A DNA stretch of 41,997 nt from contig CANGCK010000027.1 of the NCBI GenBank assembly GCA_947452295.1, positions 1 to 41,997 of the forward strand, given 5' to 3'. Under the pieces are notes generated by a model, which saw only the letters and a list, made by a program, of their open reading frames with translations, did no database searches and had not been told where the DNA came from. Positions within the stretch are counted from its first letter, which is position 1, and every line of letters begins with the position of its first letter. Made by a program: the position numbers and the translations under genes. Below are positions 8,378-16,546 of the stretch, piece by piece. Source of the stretch: Sphingobacteriia bacterium (lineage in GTDB: Bacteria; Bacteroidota; Bacteroidia; Chitinophagales; Chitinophagaceae).

Positions 8378-8923
8378 ATGTTAAGCACAATTGAACAATA
8401 CGAAAAAGCAGTTCAAACCTCTGCTTCTATTTTTATTCAAAAAACGAAAGATTACGGCACTGCTTGGCGTATTTTAAGGACAATTTCTGTAGTTGATCAA
8501 ATATTTATTAAAGCACTTAGGATAAGGACCATTCAAGATTTAAAAACACAAAAAGTTGGGGATGATATACCCTCCGAATTTAAAGGTATTTTAAACTACG
8601 CAGTTATAGGGCTAATTCAATTAGGTATGGGCAATTCAACTGTGGAAGAATTAGATGTATCAACTACTGATTTATTGTACAATAAAAGTATTGAATTAGC
8701 TAAAACAACCATGCAATCCAAAAATCATGATTATGGGGAAGCTTGGCGTGATATGAGTCAAGAAAGTTTTGCTGATTTAATCCTCATGAAATTATTGCGA
8801 ATAAAACAAATATTACAAAATGATGGAAAAACATTAATTAGTGAGGGAATTGATGCAAACTATGTAGATATTATTAATTATGCGGTTTTTGCCCTGATTT
8901 TAATTGATGAAGGAAAACATTAA
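8378..8923 (+). CDS. DUF1599 (nucleotide-modification-associated) domain protein
   Basis: The protein has 181 residues and no signal peptide. Two copies of the same half are visible: KTKDYGTAWRILR at about 21-33 and SKNHDYGEAWRDMS at about 116-129, each followed by a helix ending in LRI. Each half ends with ILNYAV or IINYAVFALI. This internal duplication is the DUF1599 signature. Related single domains (Nmad1) are linked to modified nucleotides in phages, but no activity is established for the DUF1599 form. In other Bacteroidota it is often beside a BT_3928-like DoxX gene, as here, with a ten-base gap. The start at 8378 is the first good ATG after the folP promoter. Confidence 0.85.
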   Translation: MLSTIEQYEKAVQTSASIFIQKTKDYGTAWRILRTISVVDQIFIKALRIRTIQDLKTQKVGDDIPSEFKGILNYAVIGLIQLGMGNSTVEELDVSTTDLLYNKSIELAKTTMQSKNHDYGEAWRDMSQESFADLILMKLLRIKQILQNDGKTLISEGIDANYVDIINYAVFALILIDEGKH

Positions 8924-8933
8924 TTTATTGTAT

Positions 8934-10022
8934 ATGAAATATTCATTAAGTATTGTGAGGTGGATTGTTGGTGTACTTTTTATTATATCCGGACTGGTAA
9001 AACTTAATGACCCGATAGGATTGAGTTATAAAATGCAAGAGTTTTTTGAAGTATGGAATTTTCATTTTTTGAATGATTATGCGCTTTTATTTTCAGTTGT
9101 ATTGAATGTGTTTGAAGTTTTTGCTGGTGCTGCAATTTTGATAGGTTGGCGGACAAAGAATGTTAGTTGGTTATTACTATTGCTTATTGTTTTTTTCACC
9201 ATATTAACCGGTTACGCTTATCTGTCGGGAAAAATAAAAAGTTGCGGATGTTTTGGAGATTGTTTACCCATTACTGCACAGCAATCTTTTTACAAAGATT
9301 TATTTTTATTGATGTTGATTGTTTATTTAGTGATTTATCCATATCAATTAAAAGAAACGATATATCCATTGATGTCTAAACTGGTATTGACAGCAATTGT
9401 ATTAGCAGGTTTCTTTATTCAATGGCATGTATTAAATCATTTGCCATTGGTAGATTGTTTGCCATTTAAAAAGGGTAAGCATATACTGCAACAAATGAAA
9501 ACTCCAGCAGGTGCAATTGAAGATAGTTTTGCAATTGAGTTTATCTATATTAAAAATGGACAACAGATTCATTTTAATCAAGATCAATTTCCTGCCGACT
9601 TTGATTCTACTTATGAATATGTGGGTCGTAATGATGTGTTGATTAAAAAAGGAAATGGTTTGAAGGCTGCTATTACGGATTTTTCTTTATTTACACATAA
9701 TCGGGTAGATACAACTCTAGCCATTTTACAATCTACTCATAAAATTGTTTTACTATTGGTACAAGATGCGAATGATATTAATTTATGGGAAAGTAGTTTT
9801 GAAAGTGTTCAGAAATATGCAGCTAAATTAGGTGTTCCATTATTCATCGTTTCTGCTGAAGCAGATAAGCTTCAGCCCCATTTTGTTAATACCCCCATTC
9901 TTTCATGTGATGCAACAGTGTTAAAAACGGCTGCTCGTGTAAAACCAACTTATTTTTTATTACAGGGTGATTTAATACTTGATAAAAAAAGCTATCTTGA
10001 TGTTGATCAGTTATTTCAATAA
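8934..10022 (+). CDS. BT_3928-like DoxX/MauE membrane protein with thioredoxin-like C-terminus
   Basis: The protein has 362 residues from the chosen start. Residues 1-170 hold about five membrane segments with the DoxX pattern: VRWIVGVLFIISGLVKLNDP, then VFEVFAGAAILIGW. The cysteine motif CGCFGDC lies at residues 104-110, as in MauE/DoxX redox-linked proteins. The C-terminal part, about 190-362, has no membrane segment. It shows a thioredoxin-like strand order (KIVLLLVQDAN, VPLFIVSAEA, VKPTYFLLQGDLIL) without a CxxC pair. A disulfide or redox role in the envelope is an inference. The ATG at 8904 would overlap DUF1599 by 20 bp; the ATG at 8934 starts right before helix 1 and is preferred. Confidence 0.82.
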   Translation: MKYSLSIVRWIVGVLFIISGLVKLNDPIGLSYKMQEFFEVWNFHFLNDYALLFSVVLNVFEVFAGAAILIGWRTKNVSWLLLLLIVFFTILTGYAYLSGKIKSCGCFGDCLPITAQQSFYKDLFLLMLIVYLVIYPYQLKETIYPLMSKLVLTAIVLAGFFIQWHVLNHLPLVDCLPFKKGKHILQQMKTPAGAIEDSFAIEFIYIKNGQQIHFNQDQFPADFDSTYEYVGRNDVLIKKGNGLKAAITDFSLFTHNRVDTTLAILQSTHKIVLLLVQDANDINLWESSFESVQKYAAKLGVPLFIVSAEADKLQPHFVNTPILSCDATVLKTAARVKPTYFLLQGDLILDKKSYLDVDQLFQ

Positions 10023-10073
10023 TAATTACATGATATACCTTGATAATATTTAACACTTTTTATTTTATACATT

Positions 10074-11123
10074 TTGCTGAACTACATCATAAAAAAAATT
10101 GCTTACGGTTTGCTTGTACTATTTGGCGTAGTAGTGGTAGTGTTTTTTTTATTTCAGGGATTTGGCGATCCTGCTAGATTAGTGTTGGGACAATCTGGTG
10201 ATAGTGCAACCATTCAAAATATTCGCAAGGAATTGGCATTAGATCAGCCGCTTTGGAAACAATTTGCTTATTATGTAAATGATGTTTCTCCCGTTTGTAT
10301 TCATTCAAATAGTGCTATTCAAACAAAACAATTAAAAGGTTTTTTTATTGGAGGTGAATATAAAGTAGGGTTAAAAGTGCCTTATTTAAGGCGATCATAC
10401 CAAACCAAAAAAACAGTCAGTTCTTTATTACTGGAAGCATTACCAGGAACAATTATATTGGCCTTGGCTGCTATGCTATTTGCAACAGTGATTGGGATTA
10501 TATTGGGTGTGATAGCTGCTATAAAGCAAAATACATGGTTAGATACTGGGGCTATATTTGCCAGTGTATTGGGTATATCTGCGCCATCATTTTTTATGGG
10601 AATATTATTTGCCTACTTTTTTGGATTTGTATTGAGCAATTTTACGGGATTACAAATGACAGGGAGTTTATATGTAACTGATCCATTTTTAGGTAAACAA
10701 TTGGCTATAAAGAATTTACTATTACCTGCTGTAACATTGGGTATTAGACCATTAGCCATCATTACACAACTTACCCGCAGTGCAATGTTAGATGTGCTAG
10801 AGCAAGACTACATTAGAACAGCATATGCAAAAGGGCTTAAAAAACGAAAAGTTATTTGGCTGCATGCATTGAAAAACGCTTTGAATCCTGTGATTACTGC
10901 TATTACTGGATGGTTTGCAGAATTATTGGCTGGAGCTTTTTTCGTTGAATATATTTTCGGGTGGAAAGGGATCGGAAAAGTTACAGTGAATGCTTTAGAA
11001 AAACTTGATTTTCCGGTGGTAATGGGAAGTGTATTAATCACAGCTTCTTTCTTTGTGATAGTAAATATACTTTCCGATGTACTGTATGGAATAATTGATC
11101 CCCGGGTTAAATTACACGGTTAG
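10074..11123 (+). CDS. DppB/OppB-type ABC transporter permease, solitary
   Basis: The protein has 349 residues and starts at a TTG (10074) that gives the usual first helix, IAYGLLVLFGVVVVVFFLF. It continues with the DppB N-terminal motif GDPARLVLG. The membrane core begins near residue 120 (EALPGTIILALAAMLFATVIGIILGV). The ATPase-coupling EAA loop is EQDYIRTAYAKGLKKRK, followed by the family ending FPVVMGSVLITASFFVIVN and IIDPRVK. Such permeases pair with a DppC permease, two ATPases and a binding lipoprotein to import peptides or nickel. None of those is encoded in this window, so partners must be elsewhere. About 52 bp separate it from the preceding gene. Confidence 0.9.
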   Translation: MLNYIIKKIAYGLLVLFGVVVVVFFLFQGFGDPARLVLGQSGDSATIQNIRKELALDQPLWKQFAYYVNDVSPVCIHSNSAIQTKQLKGFFIGGEYKVGLKVPYLRRSYQTKKTVSSLLLEALPGTIILALAAMLFATVIGIILGVIAAIKQNTWLDTGAIFASVLGISAPSFFMGILFAYFFGFVLSNFTGLQMTGSLYVTDPFLGKQLAIKNLLLPAVTLGIRPLAIITQLTRSAMLDVLEQDYIRTAYAKGLKKRKVIWLHALKNALNPVITAITGWFAELLAGAFFVEYIFGWKGIGKVTVNALEKLDFPVVMGSVLITASFFVIVNILSDVLYGIIDPRVKLHG

Positions 11124-11147
11124 TGATTAGGGAAATTCAACTCAAAT

Positions 11148-11429
11148 TTATTGTATAATTACTTCATGAATAATGGTTTCACCAAACGCCTCATTTACTC
11201 TTTCAATGATTTGAGGTTTTTGGTACATCAATTCATTTTTTAAAGGACCAATATGAGTTTGAATGAATAGTTTATGCTGTATGATTTGAATTTTATCGGT
11301 GTATTTGGCAATGGTTTTGCCCATAACTTTTTCCCAAATCTCTTCAATTTGAACAGTACGTAAGCCATTTTTCAAGTGACTTTTTTTAATGAATCCTTTC
11401 AGCGCGTCGCCAATATGCATTTCAGCCAT
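11148..11429 (-). CDS. DUF721 (DciA-like) small protein
   Basis: The protein has 93 residues and no signal peptide. It fits DUF721: an N-terminal helix (IGDALKGFIKKSH), a W-containing helix (IEEIWEKVMGKTIAKYTDKI), the strand pair KLFIQTHIGPLKNELMYQ, and a final amphipathic helix with a strand. DUF721 includes DciA, the helicase loader/operator of bacteria that lack DnaC, where it works with DnaB at replication forks. Bacteroidota members are short and commonly lie next to recF, as here: it follows recF on the same strand by 20 bp. A replication role is therefore likely but inferred. Confidence 0.85.
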   Translation of the reverse strand: MAEMHIGDALKGFIKKSHLKNGLRTVQIEEIWEKVMGKTIAKYTDKIQIIQHKLFIQTHIGPLKNELMYQKPQIIERVNEAFGETIIHEVIIQ

Positions 11430-11449
11430 ATTATAAAGATAACAATTAT

Positions 11450-12532
11450 TTACAATTGAATGAGTTGAAAAGAAGAGCCTGTTTGTTGCAGGTTATTACT
11501 CAATCTGTTTACATGGGTATCGGTAATAAATACCTGACCAAATGCGTCACTACAAACCGTTTTCATCAGGTGAAACATTCTTTTTTCATCTAATTTTTCA
11601 AACACATCATCTAATAATAAAATAGGTGAAAGGTTCATTGTTTCCTTTAGGTATTCCCATTCTGCTAATTTCAGGGCAAATAATAAGCTTTTTCTTTGCC
11701 CTTGCGAGCCTTCTGTTTTAAATGAATGAGCAGCTAATTCAAGTTTCAAATCGTCTCTATGAATTCCTTTTGTAGTTCTTTGTAGTATTAAATCTTTTTG
11801 AAAATGTTGGTCTAATAATTGAGCAAAAGATTGGGTGTTTAATTGACTATCATAAATTAAACTTAATCCTTCTGCATTGTCGGCAATATCAGTGTATAAT
11901 GATATCACTCTTGGGATAAATTGTTGTAAAAATATACTTCTGGTATGATGAATGTATTCACCGGATTCAATTAATTGGTTATTGAGGATCTGCAATAAAA
12001 TAGGATCGATTTGATTGCCGTTTTCGGTCTTTTTAAACAAACTGTTTCTTTGTTGTAAAATTTTATTGTAGTTAATAAGTTGAAGAAGGTAGGTTTTATT
12101 AGATTGACATAAAATGGCATCCATCATTTTTCTTCTTGATTCGCTTGAGCCAGCAATTAAATCAACATCATCAGGTGCAATCATTACACAGGGGAATTTA
12201 CCAATATGGTCTGTTATTTTTTTACAGAGTTCTTCATCAACAGTAATTTCTTTCTTATTATTTTCTCTTAAAATGCAAGTAACTTTTTGTGATTCATTAT
12301 TTAAAGCGTATTTACCGCTGATGCGCATTCCGGCACTGCCATGATGCACATTTTGACCATCTGTTCTAGAAAAATAACTTTTAGTAAATCCTAAATAATA
12401 AATAGCATCTAATAAATTGGTTTTTCCTGCTCCATTTAAGCCACAAATGCCTACTATACGATCATTAAATACCCATTTTTGAGCTAAATAATTTCTAAAT
12501 TGAACTAATTCAATTTCTTGTAACATTAACAT
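11450..12532 (-). CDS. recF: DNA replication/repair protein RecF
   Basis: The protein has 360 residues, the normal RecF size. The start region LQEIELVQFRNY is typical. Walker A is GICGLNGAGKTNLLDAIYY near residue 30. The middle carries the RecF motif FPCVMIAPDDVDLIAGSSESRRK. Near the end are the ABC signature segment EGSQGQRKSLLFALKLAEW and Walker B PILLLDDVFEKLDEKR, followed by QVFITDTH. RecF loads RecA at single-strand gaps with RecO and RecR. Two in-frame ATGs (12532 and 12526) give nearly equal N-termini. It is followed by the DUF721 gene in a two-gene operon. Confidence 0.96.
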   Translation of the reverse strand: MLMLQEIELVQFRNYLAQKWVFNDRIVGICGLNGAGKTNLLDAIYYLGFTKSYFSRTDGQNVHHGSAGMRISGKYALNNESQKVTCILRENNKKEITVDEELCKKITDHIGKFPCVMIAPDDVDLIAGSSESRRKMMDAILCQSNKTYLLQLINYNKILQQRNSLFKKTENGNQIDPILLQILNNQLIESGEYIHHTRSIFLQQFIPRVISLYTDIADNAEGLSLIYDSQLNTQSFAQLLDQHFQKDLILQRTTKGIHRDDLKLELAAHSFKTEGSQGQRKSLLFALKLAEWEYLKETMNLSPILLLDDVFEKLDEKRMFHLMKTVCSDAFGQVFITDTHVNRLSNNLQQTGSSFQLIQL

Positions 12533-12614
12533 GTATGCAAATTAAAGTAGTTCATCATTAATTATTCTATTTTAATATGGAATAAAGGATTTATTTTTAT
12601 TAAAAAATTGAACG

Positions 12615-13136
12615 TTGAATATAATTTTATCTGAACAGCAAATTTCTTTAACCGTTAAGCGACTTGCGACACAGATTCTTGAAAATAACAATAACCTGAA
12701 AAATACGGTTATCATTGGTTTACAACCTAGAGGTGTTTTTTTAAGTGATCGAATTGTTGCTGAGTTGAAAAACAGTGTATCTGCCGAAATAATTCAATAT
12801 GGCAAATTAGACATTACTTTTTACAGGGATGATGTTAGAAAAAGTTTACATATTGCCAATCAAACAGATATATCCTTTAGCATAGAAGGAAAAAATGTGG
12901 TGTTGATTGATGATGTATTATATACAGGGCGTACTATTAGAGCTGCATTGGATGCGCTATTAGATTTTGGCCGACCTGGTAAAGTATCTCTTTGTGTGTT
13001 AATAGACCGTAGGTTTAGTAGAGAATTGCCCATACAACCCGATTTTTCAGGAAAAGCCATTGATACCATTTTTACCGATAAGGTAAAAGTGAATTGGCGA
13101 GAAAAAGATGAAAAAGACGAAGTTGTTTTATTATAA
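12615..13136 (+). CDS. pyrR: PyrR-type phosphoribosyltransferase / pyrimidine regulator
   Basis: The protein has 173 residues with a type I phosphoribosyltransferase fold. Motifs are TVIIGLQPRGVFLSDRI, the hood segment DITFYRDDVRK, and the PRPP loop VVLIDDVLYTGRTIRAALD at about residues 95-113. This set is PyrR-like rather than HPRT-like. PyrR binds pyr mRNA leaders in Firmicutes and also has uracil phosphoribosyltransferase activity. I see no convincing attenuator hairpins in the 82 bp upstream, so RNA-based control is not supported here. The start is a TTG at 12615. It lies 20 bp before pyrB and is probably co-transcribed with it. Confidence 0.92.
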   Translation: MNIILSEQQISLTVKRLATQILENNNNLKNTVIIGLQPRGVFLSDRIVAELKNSVSAEIIQYGKLDITFYRDDVRKSLHIANQTDISFSIEGKNVVLIDDVLYTGRTIRAALDALLDFGRPGKVSLCVLIDRRFSRELPIQPDFSGKAIDTIFTDKVKVNWREKDEKDEVVLL

Positions 13137-13156
13137 ACTATTATCTTTGATTTTTA

Positions 13157-14086
13157 ATGAAACTATCTACCAAACACTTACTTGGTATCAAGCACCTCAC
13201 GAAGGAGGATATTCAACTTATTTTATCTACTGCCGAGCAATTTAAAGATGTTTTACAGCGACCTGTAAAAAAAGTTCCCTCCTTACGGGATATTACTATC
13301 GTGAATTTATTTTATGAAAACTCCACCCGAACCAGAATGTCATTTGAATTGGCAGAAAGAAGACTTTCGGCTGATGTTTTAAATTTTGCAGCTAGTAGTT
13401 CATCTGCAGCAAAAGGAGAAACTTTATTGGATACAGTAAACAATATCCTTAGTATGAAGGTAGATATGGTTGTAATGCGCCATAGTGCTTCGGGAGCCCC
13501 TCATTTTCTTGCAAAACATATACCTGCTGCAATTGTAAATGCCGGAGATGGCATCAACGAGCATCCCACTCAAGCATTGTTGGATGCATTTTCAATGCAA
13601 GAAAAACTGGGTAAATTAGAAGGATTGAAAGTGGCCATTATAGGTGATATCATGCATAGCAGGGTGGCATTAAGCAATATTTATTTATTGAAAAAAATGG
13701 GTGCCGAAATTTTGTTAGTTGGTCCACCTACTTTAATTCCCAAATACATTGCAGAAGCATTAGCTGTTCGAGTTACCTATAATTTAAAAGAAGCATTACA
13801 ATGGTGTGATGTGGCTAATGTATTGCGTATCCAATTAGAAAGACAAAATCAACCATTGTTTTCATCATTGCGGGAATACAATTTAGTTTATGGTATAAAA
13901 CGAAGTTTGCTCGATCAACTCAATAAAGAAATAGTAATCATGCATCCTGGTCCAATAAATAGGGGGGTAGAATTAGATAGTGATGTAGCAGATGGCCCAT
14001 ATTCCATTATATTAGATCAGGTAGAAAATGGTGTAGCCGTAAGAATGGCAGCTTTATATTTACTTGCTGGACGAGAAAATGATTAA
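13157..14086 (+). CDS. pyrB: Aspartate carbamoyltransferase catalytic subunit
   Basis: The protein has 309 residues. It makes N-carbamoyl-L-aspartate, the committed step of pyrimidine synthesis. Visible motifs are the carbamoyl-phosphate loop YENSTRTRMSFELAERRL (about 55-72), SSAAKGET, NAGDGINEHPTQALLD, and the late HPGPINRGVELDSDV. This matches the trimeric catalytic chain. No pyrI regulatory subunit gene is nearby. It follows pyrR by 20 bp, which fits a pyrRB operon, and coaD follows 27 bp later. Confidence 0.97.
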   Translation: MKLSTKHLLGIKHLTKEDIQLILSTAEQFKDVLQRPVKKVPSLRDITIVNLFYENSTRTRMSFELAERRLSADVLNFAASSSSAAKGETLLDTVNNILSMKVDMVVMRHSASGAPHFLAKHIPAAIVNAGDGINEHPTQALLDAFSMQEKLGKLEGLKVAIIGDIMHSRVALSNIYLLKKMGAEILLVGPPTLIPKYIAEALAVRVTYNLKEALQWCDVANVLRIQLERQNQPLFSSLREYNLVYGIKRSLLDQLNKEIVIMHPGPINRGVELDSDVADGPYSIILDQVENGVAVRMAALYLLAGREND

Positions 14087-14113
14087 TATCAAACAACCCT
14101 AATAAATTCTATT

Positions 14114-14578
14114 ATGCAACGCATCTGTTTATTCCCTGGAACATTTGATCCCGTTACTTTGGGCCATACCGATATTATAAACAGAGCATTGCCGCTGTTC
14201 GATAAAATTATTGTGGGAATTGGGATTAACTCTTCCAAAAATCCAATGTTTAGTGCCGATCAACGAATGGAGTGGTTTAATGAAATTTATAGCGATGAAC
14301 CTAAAGTAGAAAGTGCTGTTTATGAAGGACTTACAGTGAATTTTTGCGAGAAAATAGGGGCTCGTTATATATTGCGGGGAATAAGATATGTTAGCGATTT
14401 TGAATATGAAAAAACAATTGCAGATGCCAATAGAACACTGGATAATAAAATTGAAACCATTTTTTTAACGGGTGAACCAAAGTATACCTCAGTGGCTTCA
14501 ACTATTGTTAGAGATATTCTTCGCAATGGGGGCAATGCCTCTCCCTTTTTACCTCAAGCTGTCATCAATTCCCTTTAA
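14114..14578 (+). CDS. coaD: Phosphopantetheine adenylyltransferase
   Basis: The protein has 154 residues, normal for CoaD. It transfers AMP from ATP to 4'-phosphopantetheine in coenzyme A synthesis. The nucleotidyltransferase motif is LFPGTFDPVTLGHTDII with His18 of the (T/H)xGH signature. The substrate region YILRGIRYVSDFEYE is intact, and the ATP-binding ending SVASTIVRDI replaces the usual ISSTxxR in its expected place. The gene lies 27 bp after pyrB and 17 bp before the thioesterase, so the four genes from pyrR may be one transcript. Confidence 0.97.
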   Translation: MQRICLFPGTFDPVTLGHTDIINRALPLFDKIIVGIGINSSKNPMFSADQRMEWFNEIYSDEPKVESAVYEGLTVNFCEKIGARYILRGIRYVSDFEYEKTIADANRTLDNKIETIFLTGEPKYTSVASTIVRDILRNGGNASPFLPQAVINSL

Positions 14579-14595
14579 TATATTTAATCGTTTAT

Positions 14596-15030
14596 ATGAG
14601 TATTTGGTTCAAAAAAGATTTATCTGTAGCGGGATTTGATGCATTTAGTAAAAATACGATGGGGGAACATTTAGGGATTCAATTCACCGAAATAGGTCCC
14701 GATTACTTAAAAGCTACCATGCCTGTAGATCAACGAACCAAGCAGCCCTATGGATTGTTGCACGGAGGTGCTTCTGTAGCCTTAGCAGAAACGCTAGGAA
14801 GTGTGGGTGCTGCATTGGTTGTAGATTTAAACGAATATATATGTGTTGGTCAAGAAATCAATGCCAATCATATTAGCAGTGTTCGTTCGGGTATAGTTAC
14901 TGGTATTACTCAACCTATTCATATTGGTAATAGCTCGCATGTATGGGAGATTAAAATATATGATGAAGCGGGTAAACTGGTTTGTATTAGTCGTATTACG
15001 GTAGCTGTGTTGAAAAAAAAGCTTGAATAA
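14596..15030 (+). CDS. Hotdog-fold acyl-CoA thioesterase (PaaI/MenI-like)
   Basis: The protein has 144 residues with the compact hotdog fold. The hallmark helix motif is GLLHGGASVALAETLGSVGA at about residues 52-71, with the catalytic Glu in ALAE. Next comes a strand region INANHISSVRSGIVTG, then VWEIKIYDEAGKLVCISRITVAVL. This is the pattern of PaaI/YdiI-type thioesterases; some Bacteroidota members serve as 1,4-dihydroxy-2-naphthoyl-CoA hydrolase (MenI). No menaquinone or phenylacetate genes are near, so the substrate is open. Its last 35 bp overlap the convergent Nudix gene. Confidence 0.9.
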   Translation: MSIWFKKDLSVAGFDAFSKNTMGEHLGIQFTEIGPDYLKATMPVDQRTKQPYGLLHGGASVALAETLGSVGAALVVDLNEYICVGQEINANHISSVRSGIVTGITQPIHIGNSSHVWEIKIYDEAGKLVCISRITVAVLKKKLE

Positions 15031-15421
15031 CATCTTGTATTGTTGAATAAGTATTTTGCATACAAGCTTTCAAACCTTCTTTACTAACCCATTTGATTTC
15101 TGTAATATCTTCTTCAATTTGTGGGATTAAAACCTCATTACCAATAGCTTTCATCAAATACCAATGGCTTTCTTTAATTACTGTTTCTTGCAGATATTTA
15201 TCGAAATATTCATGAAATGTTTTTGTAAGAAATTGGGTAATGGCTATTTTTTGTAACCCAGTTTCTTCTTGTACTTCTCTAAGGGCACATTGTTCAATAT
15301 TTTCCCCTTTATCTAGTTTGCCTTTGGGTAAATCCCAAACACCTCTTCTAAAAATCAGTAGAATTTCGTTCTTTTCATTTACAACTAATCCGCCAGCAGC
15401 AATAATTGACATTTTATTCAT
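14996..15421 (-). CDS. Nudix hydrolase
   Basis: The protein has 141 residues. The complete Nudix box is present at about residues 36-58: a Gly, then Glu six residues on (GKLDKGE), then ALREVQEETGL, which fits Gx5Ex7REUxEExGU without a mismatch. The preceding segment (FRRGVWDLPKGK) is usual for ADP-ribose or (di)nucleotide-cleaving members. The exact substrate cannot be read from sequence. Two in-frame ATGs (15421, 15412) are possible. The gene is divergent from pyrE over 63 bp, and its 3' end overlaps the thioesterase gene by 35 bp on the opposite strand. Confidence 0.93.
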   Translation of the reverse strand: MNKMSIIAAGGLVVNEKNEILLIFRRGVWDLPKGKLDKGENIEQCALREVQEETGLQKIAITQFLTKTFHEYFDKYLQETVIKESHWYLMKAIGNEVLIPQIEEDITEIKWVSKEGLKACMQNTYSTIQDVIQAFFSTQLP

Positions 15422-15484
15422 AACACCAAAATTCTAATTAATTTATTCATTTACCAATTTAAAAAATCGAGTTACATTCGCAGT

Positions 15485-16117
15485 ATGACAAACGAAAAAG
15501 CTGTTGCTGAAAAATTATTACTTGCAGAAGCCGTAAAATTAAGTCCAAATGATCCTTTTACTTGGGCCAGTGGATGGAAAAGTCCAATTTATTGCGATAA
15601 TAGAAAAGTGCTTTCTTTTCCTTATATCAGAGACTTTATCAAAAGTGAGATGTGTAATGTGATTTTCGAACATTATCCTGATGCTGAAGCATTAGCTGGT
15701 GTTGCAACAGCAGGAATACCATGGGGGGCAATGGCTGCCGATCAGTTAAAACTACCTTTTATATATGTACGCCCCAAACCAAAAGAACATGGGTTGGGGA
15801 ATCAAATTGAAGGTTCCTACAAAAAAGGGCAAAAAATTATCGTTGTGGAAGACCTTATCTCAACCGGTAAAAGTAGTTTGCAAGTGGTTGATGTGTTAAA
15901 AAATGCAGAAGTTGAAATAATGGGGATGGTATCTATTTTTACATATGGATTTGATATTGCGGACAAAGCATTTAGTGCAGCAGGGGTCTCATTAAGGTCG
16001 CTTACCAATTATGCAACGATGATTGATTTAGCTATTGAAAAAGGCGTGGTGTCAGATACAGATAAATCAACCCTAATGGCATGGAGTAAAGATCCAGCAA
16101 ATTGGAAGGGTATTTAG
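15485..16117 (+). CDS. pyrE: Orotate phosphoribosyltransferase
   Basis: The protein has 210 residues. It converts orotate plus PRPP to OMP in pyrimidine synthesis. Motifs include FTWASGWKSPIYCDNRKV near the N-terminus, AGVATAGIPWGAMAAD, the loop RPKPKEHGLGNQIEG, and the PRPP-binding VVEDLISTGKSSLQVVDVL. It is 1.4 kb downstream of pyrB, on the same strand but separated by the minus-strand Nudix gene, so it is probably a separate transcription unit. A TACATTCG box just upstream of the ATG resembles TAnnTTTG with one mismatch. Confidence 0.97.
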   Translation: MTNEKAVAEKLLLAEAVKLSPNDPFTWASGWKSPIYCDNRKVLSFPYIRDFIKSEMCNVIFEHYPDAEALAGVATAGIPWGAMAADQLKLPFIYVRPKPKEHGLGNQIEGSYKKGQKIIVVEDLISTGKSSLQVVDVLKNAEVEIMGMVSIFTYGFDIADKAFSAAGVSLRSLTNYATMIDLAIEKGVVSDTDKSTLMAWSKDPANWKGI

Positions 16118-16141
16118 TTTTTAAATTAATTTGAATCTTTT

Positions 16142-16546
16142 ATGAATAAATTATTTTTTGCTTTTATGTTGTTGATTTGTTGTAATCAGTTAACAGCACA
16201 ATCTTCAAAGCTACAATGGGTTACCATTAAATCAAGTAATCTGAAGTGTTGGGAATGCAAAGACAGATTGGAAAAATATTTATTGGTTGAAAATAAAGCG
16301 AGTATGGAGAGTGGAATGGCTCAATGGAAGATGAATGTGTTACAAGGAGAAATTAAAGTGCAATATTGGCCAGAAAGAACAGATGAAAGTGCAATACGAG
16401 CAGCCATCAACAATGCAGGTTTTGACGCAGATACGGAGAAAGCAACCCCAGAGGCTTATGTAAAATTACCCCCTATCTGTAAGCGAGCAGAAGACGGTGG
16501 TGGCCCAAAACCCAATAGGCCTTGTCATGTTCCCCCGATAAATTAA
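16142..16546 (+). CDS. Secreted heavy-metal-associated (HMA)-like domain protein
   Basis: The protein has 134 residues. A signal peptide covers about residues 1-20 (hydrophobic FAFMLLICC, cleavage after LTAQ). The body resembles an HMA fold: strand LQWVTIKSSNLKCWECKDRLEKYL with a CxxC metal-binding pair (Cys36 and Cys39), strand GEIKVQYWP, and helix ESAIRAAINNAGFDAD. The tail is Pro- and Gly-rich with two more cysteines (PICKRAED, RPCHVP). Copper or other soft-metal binding in the periplasm is inferred from the CxxC. It begins 24 bp after pyrE, probably by read-through, and its stop overlaps the convergent LEA14-like gene by four bases. Confidence 0.8.
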   Translation: MNKLFFAFMLLICCNQLTAQSSKLQWVTIKSSNLKCWECKDRLEKYLLVENKASMESGMAQWKMNVLQGEIKVQYWPERTDESAIRAAINNAGFDADTEKATPEAYVKLPPICKRAEDGGGPKPNRPCHVPPIN

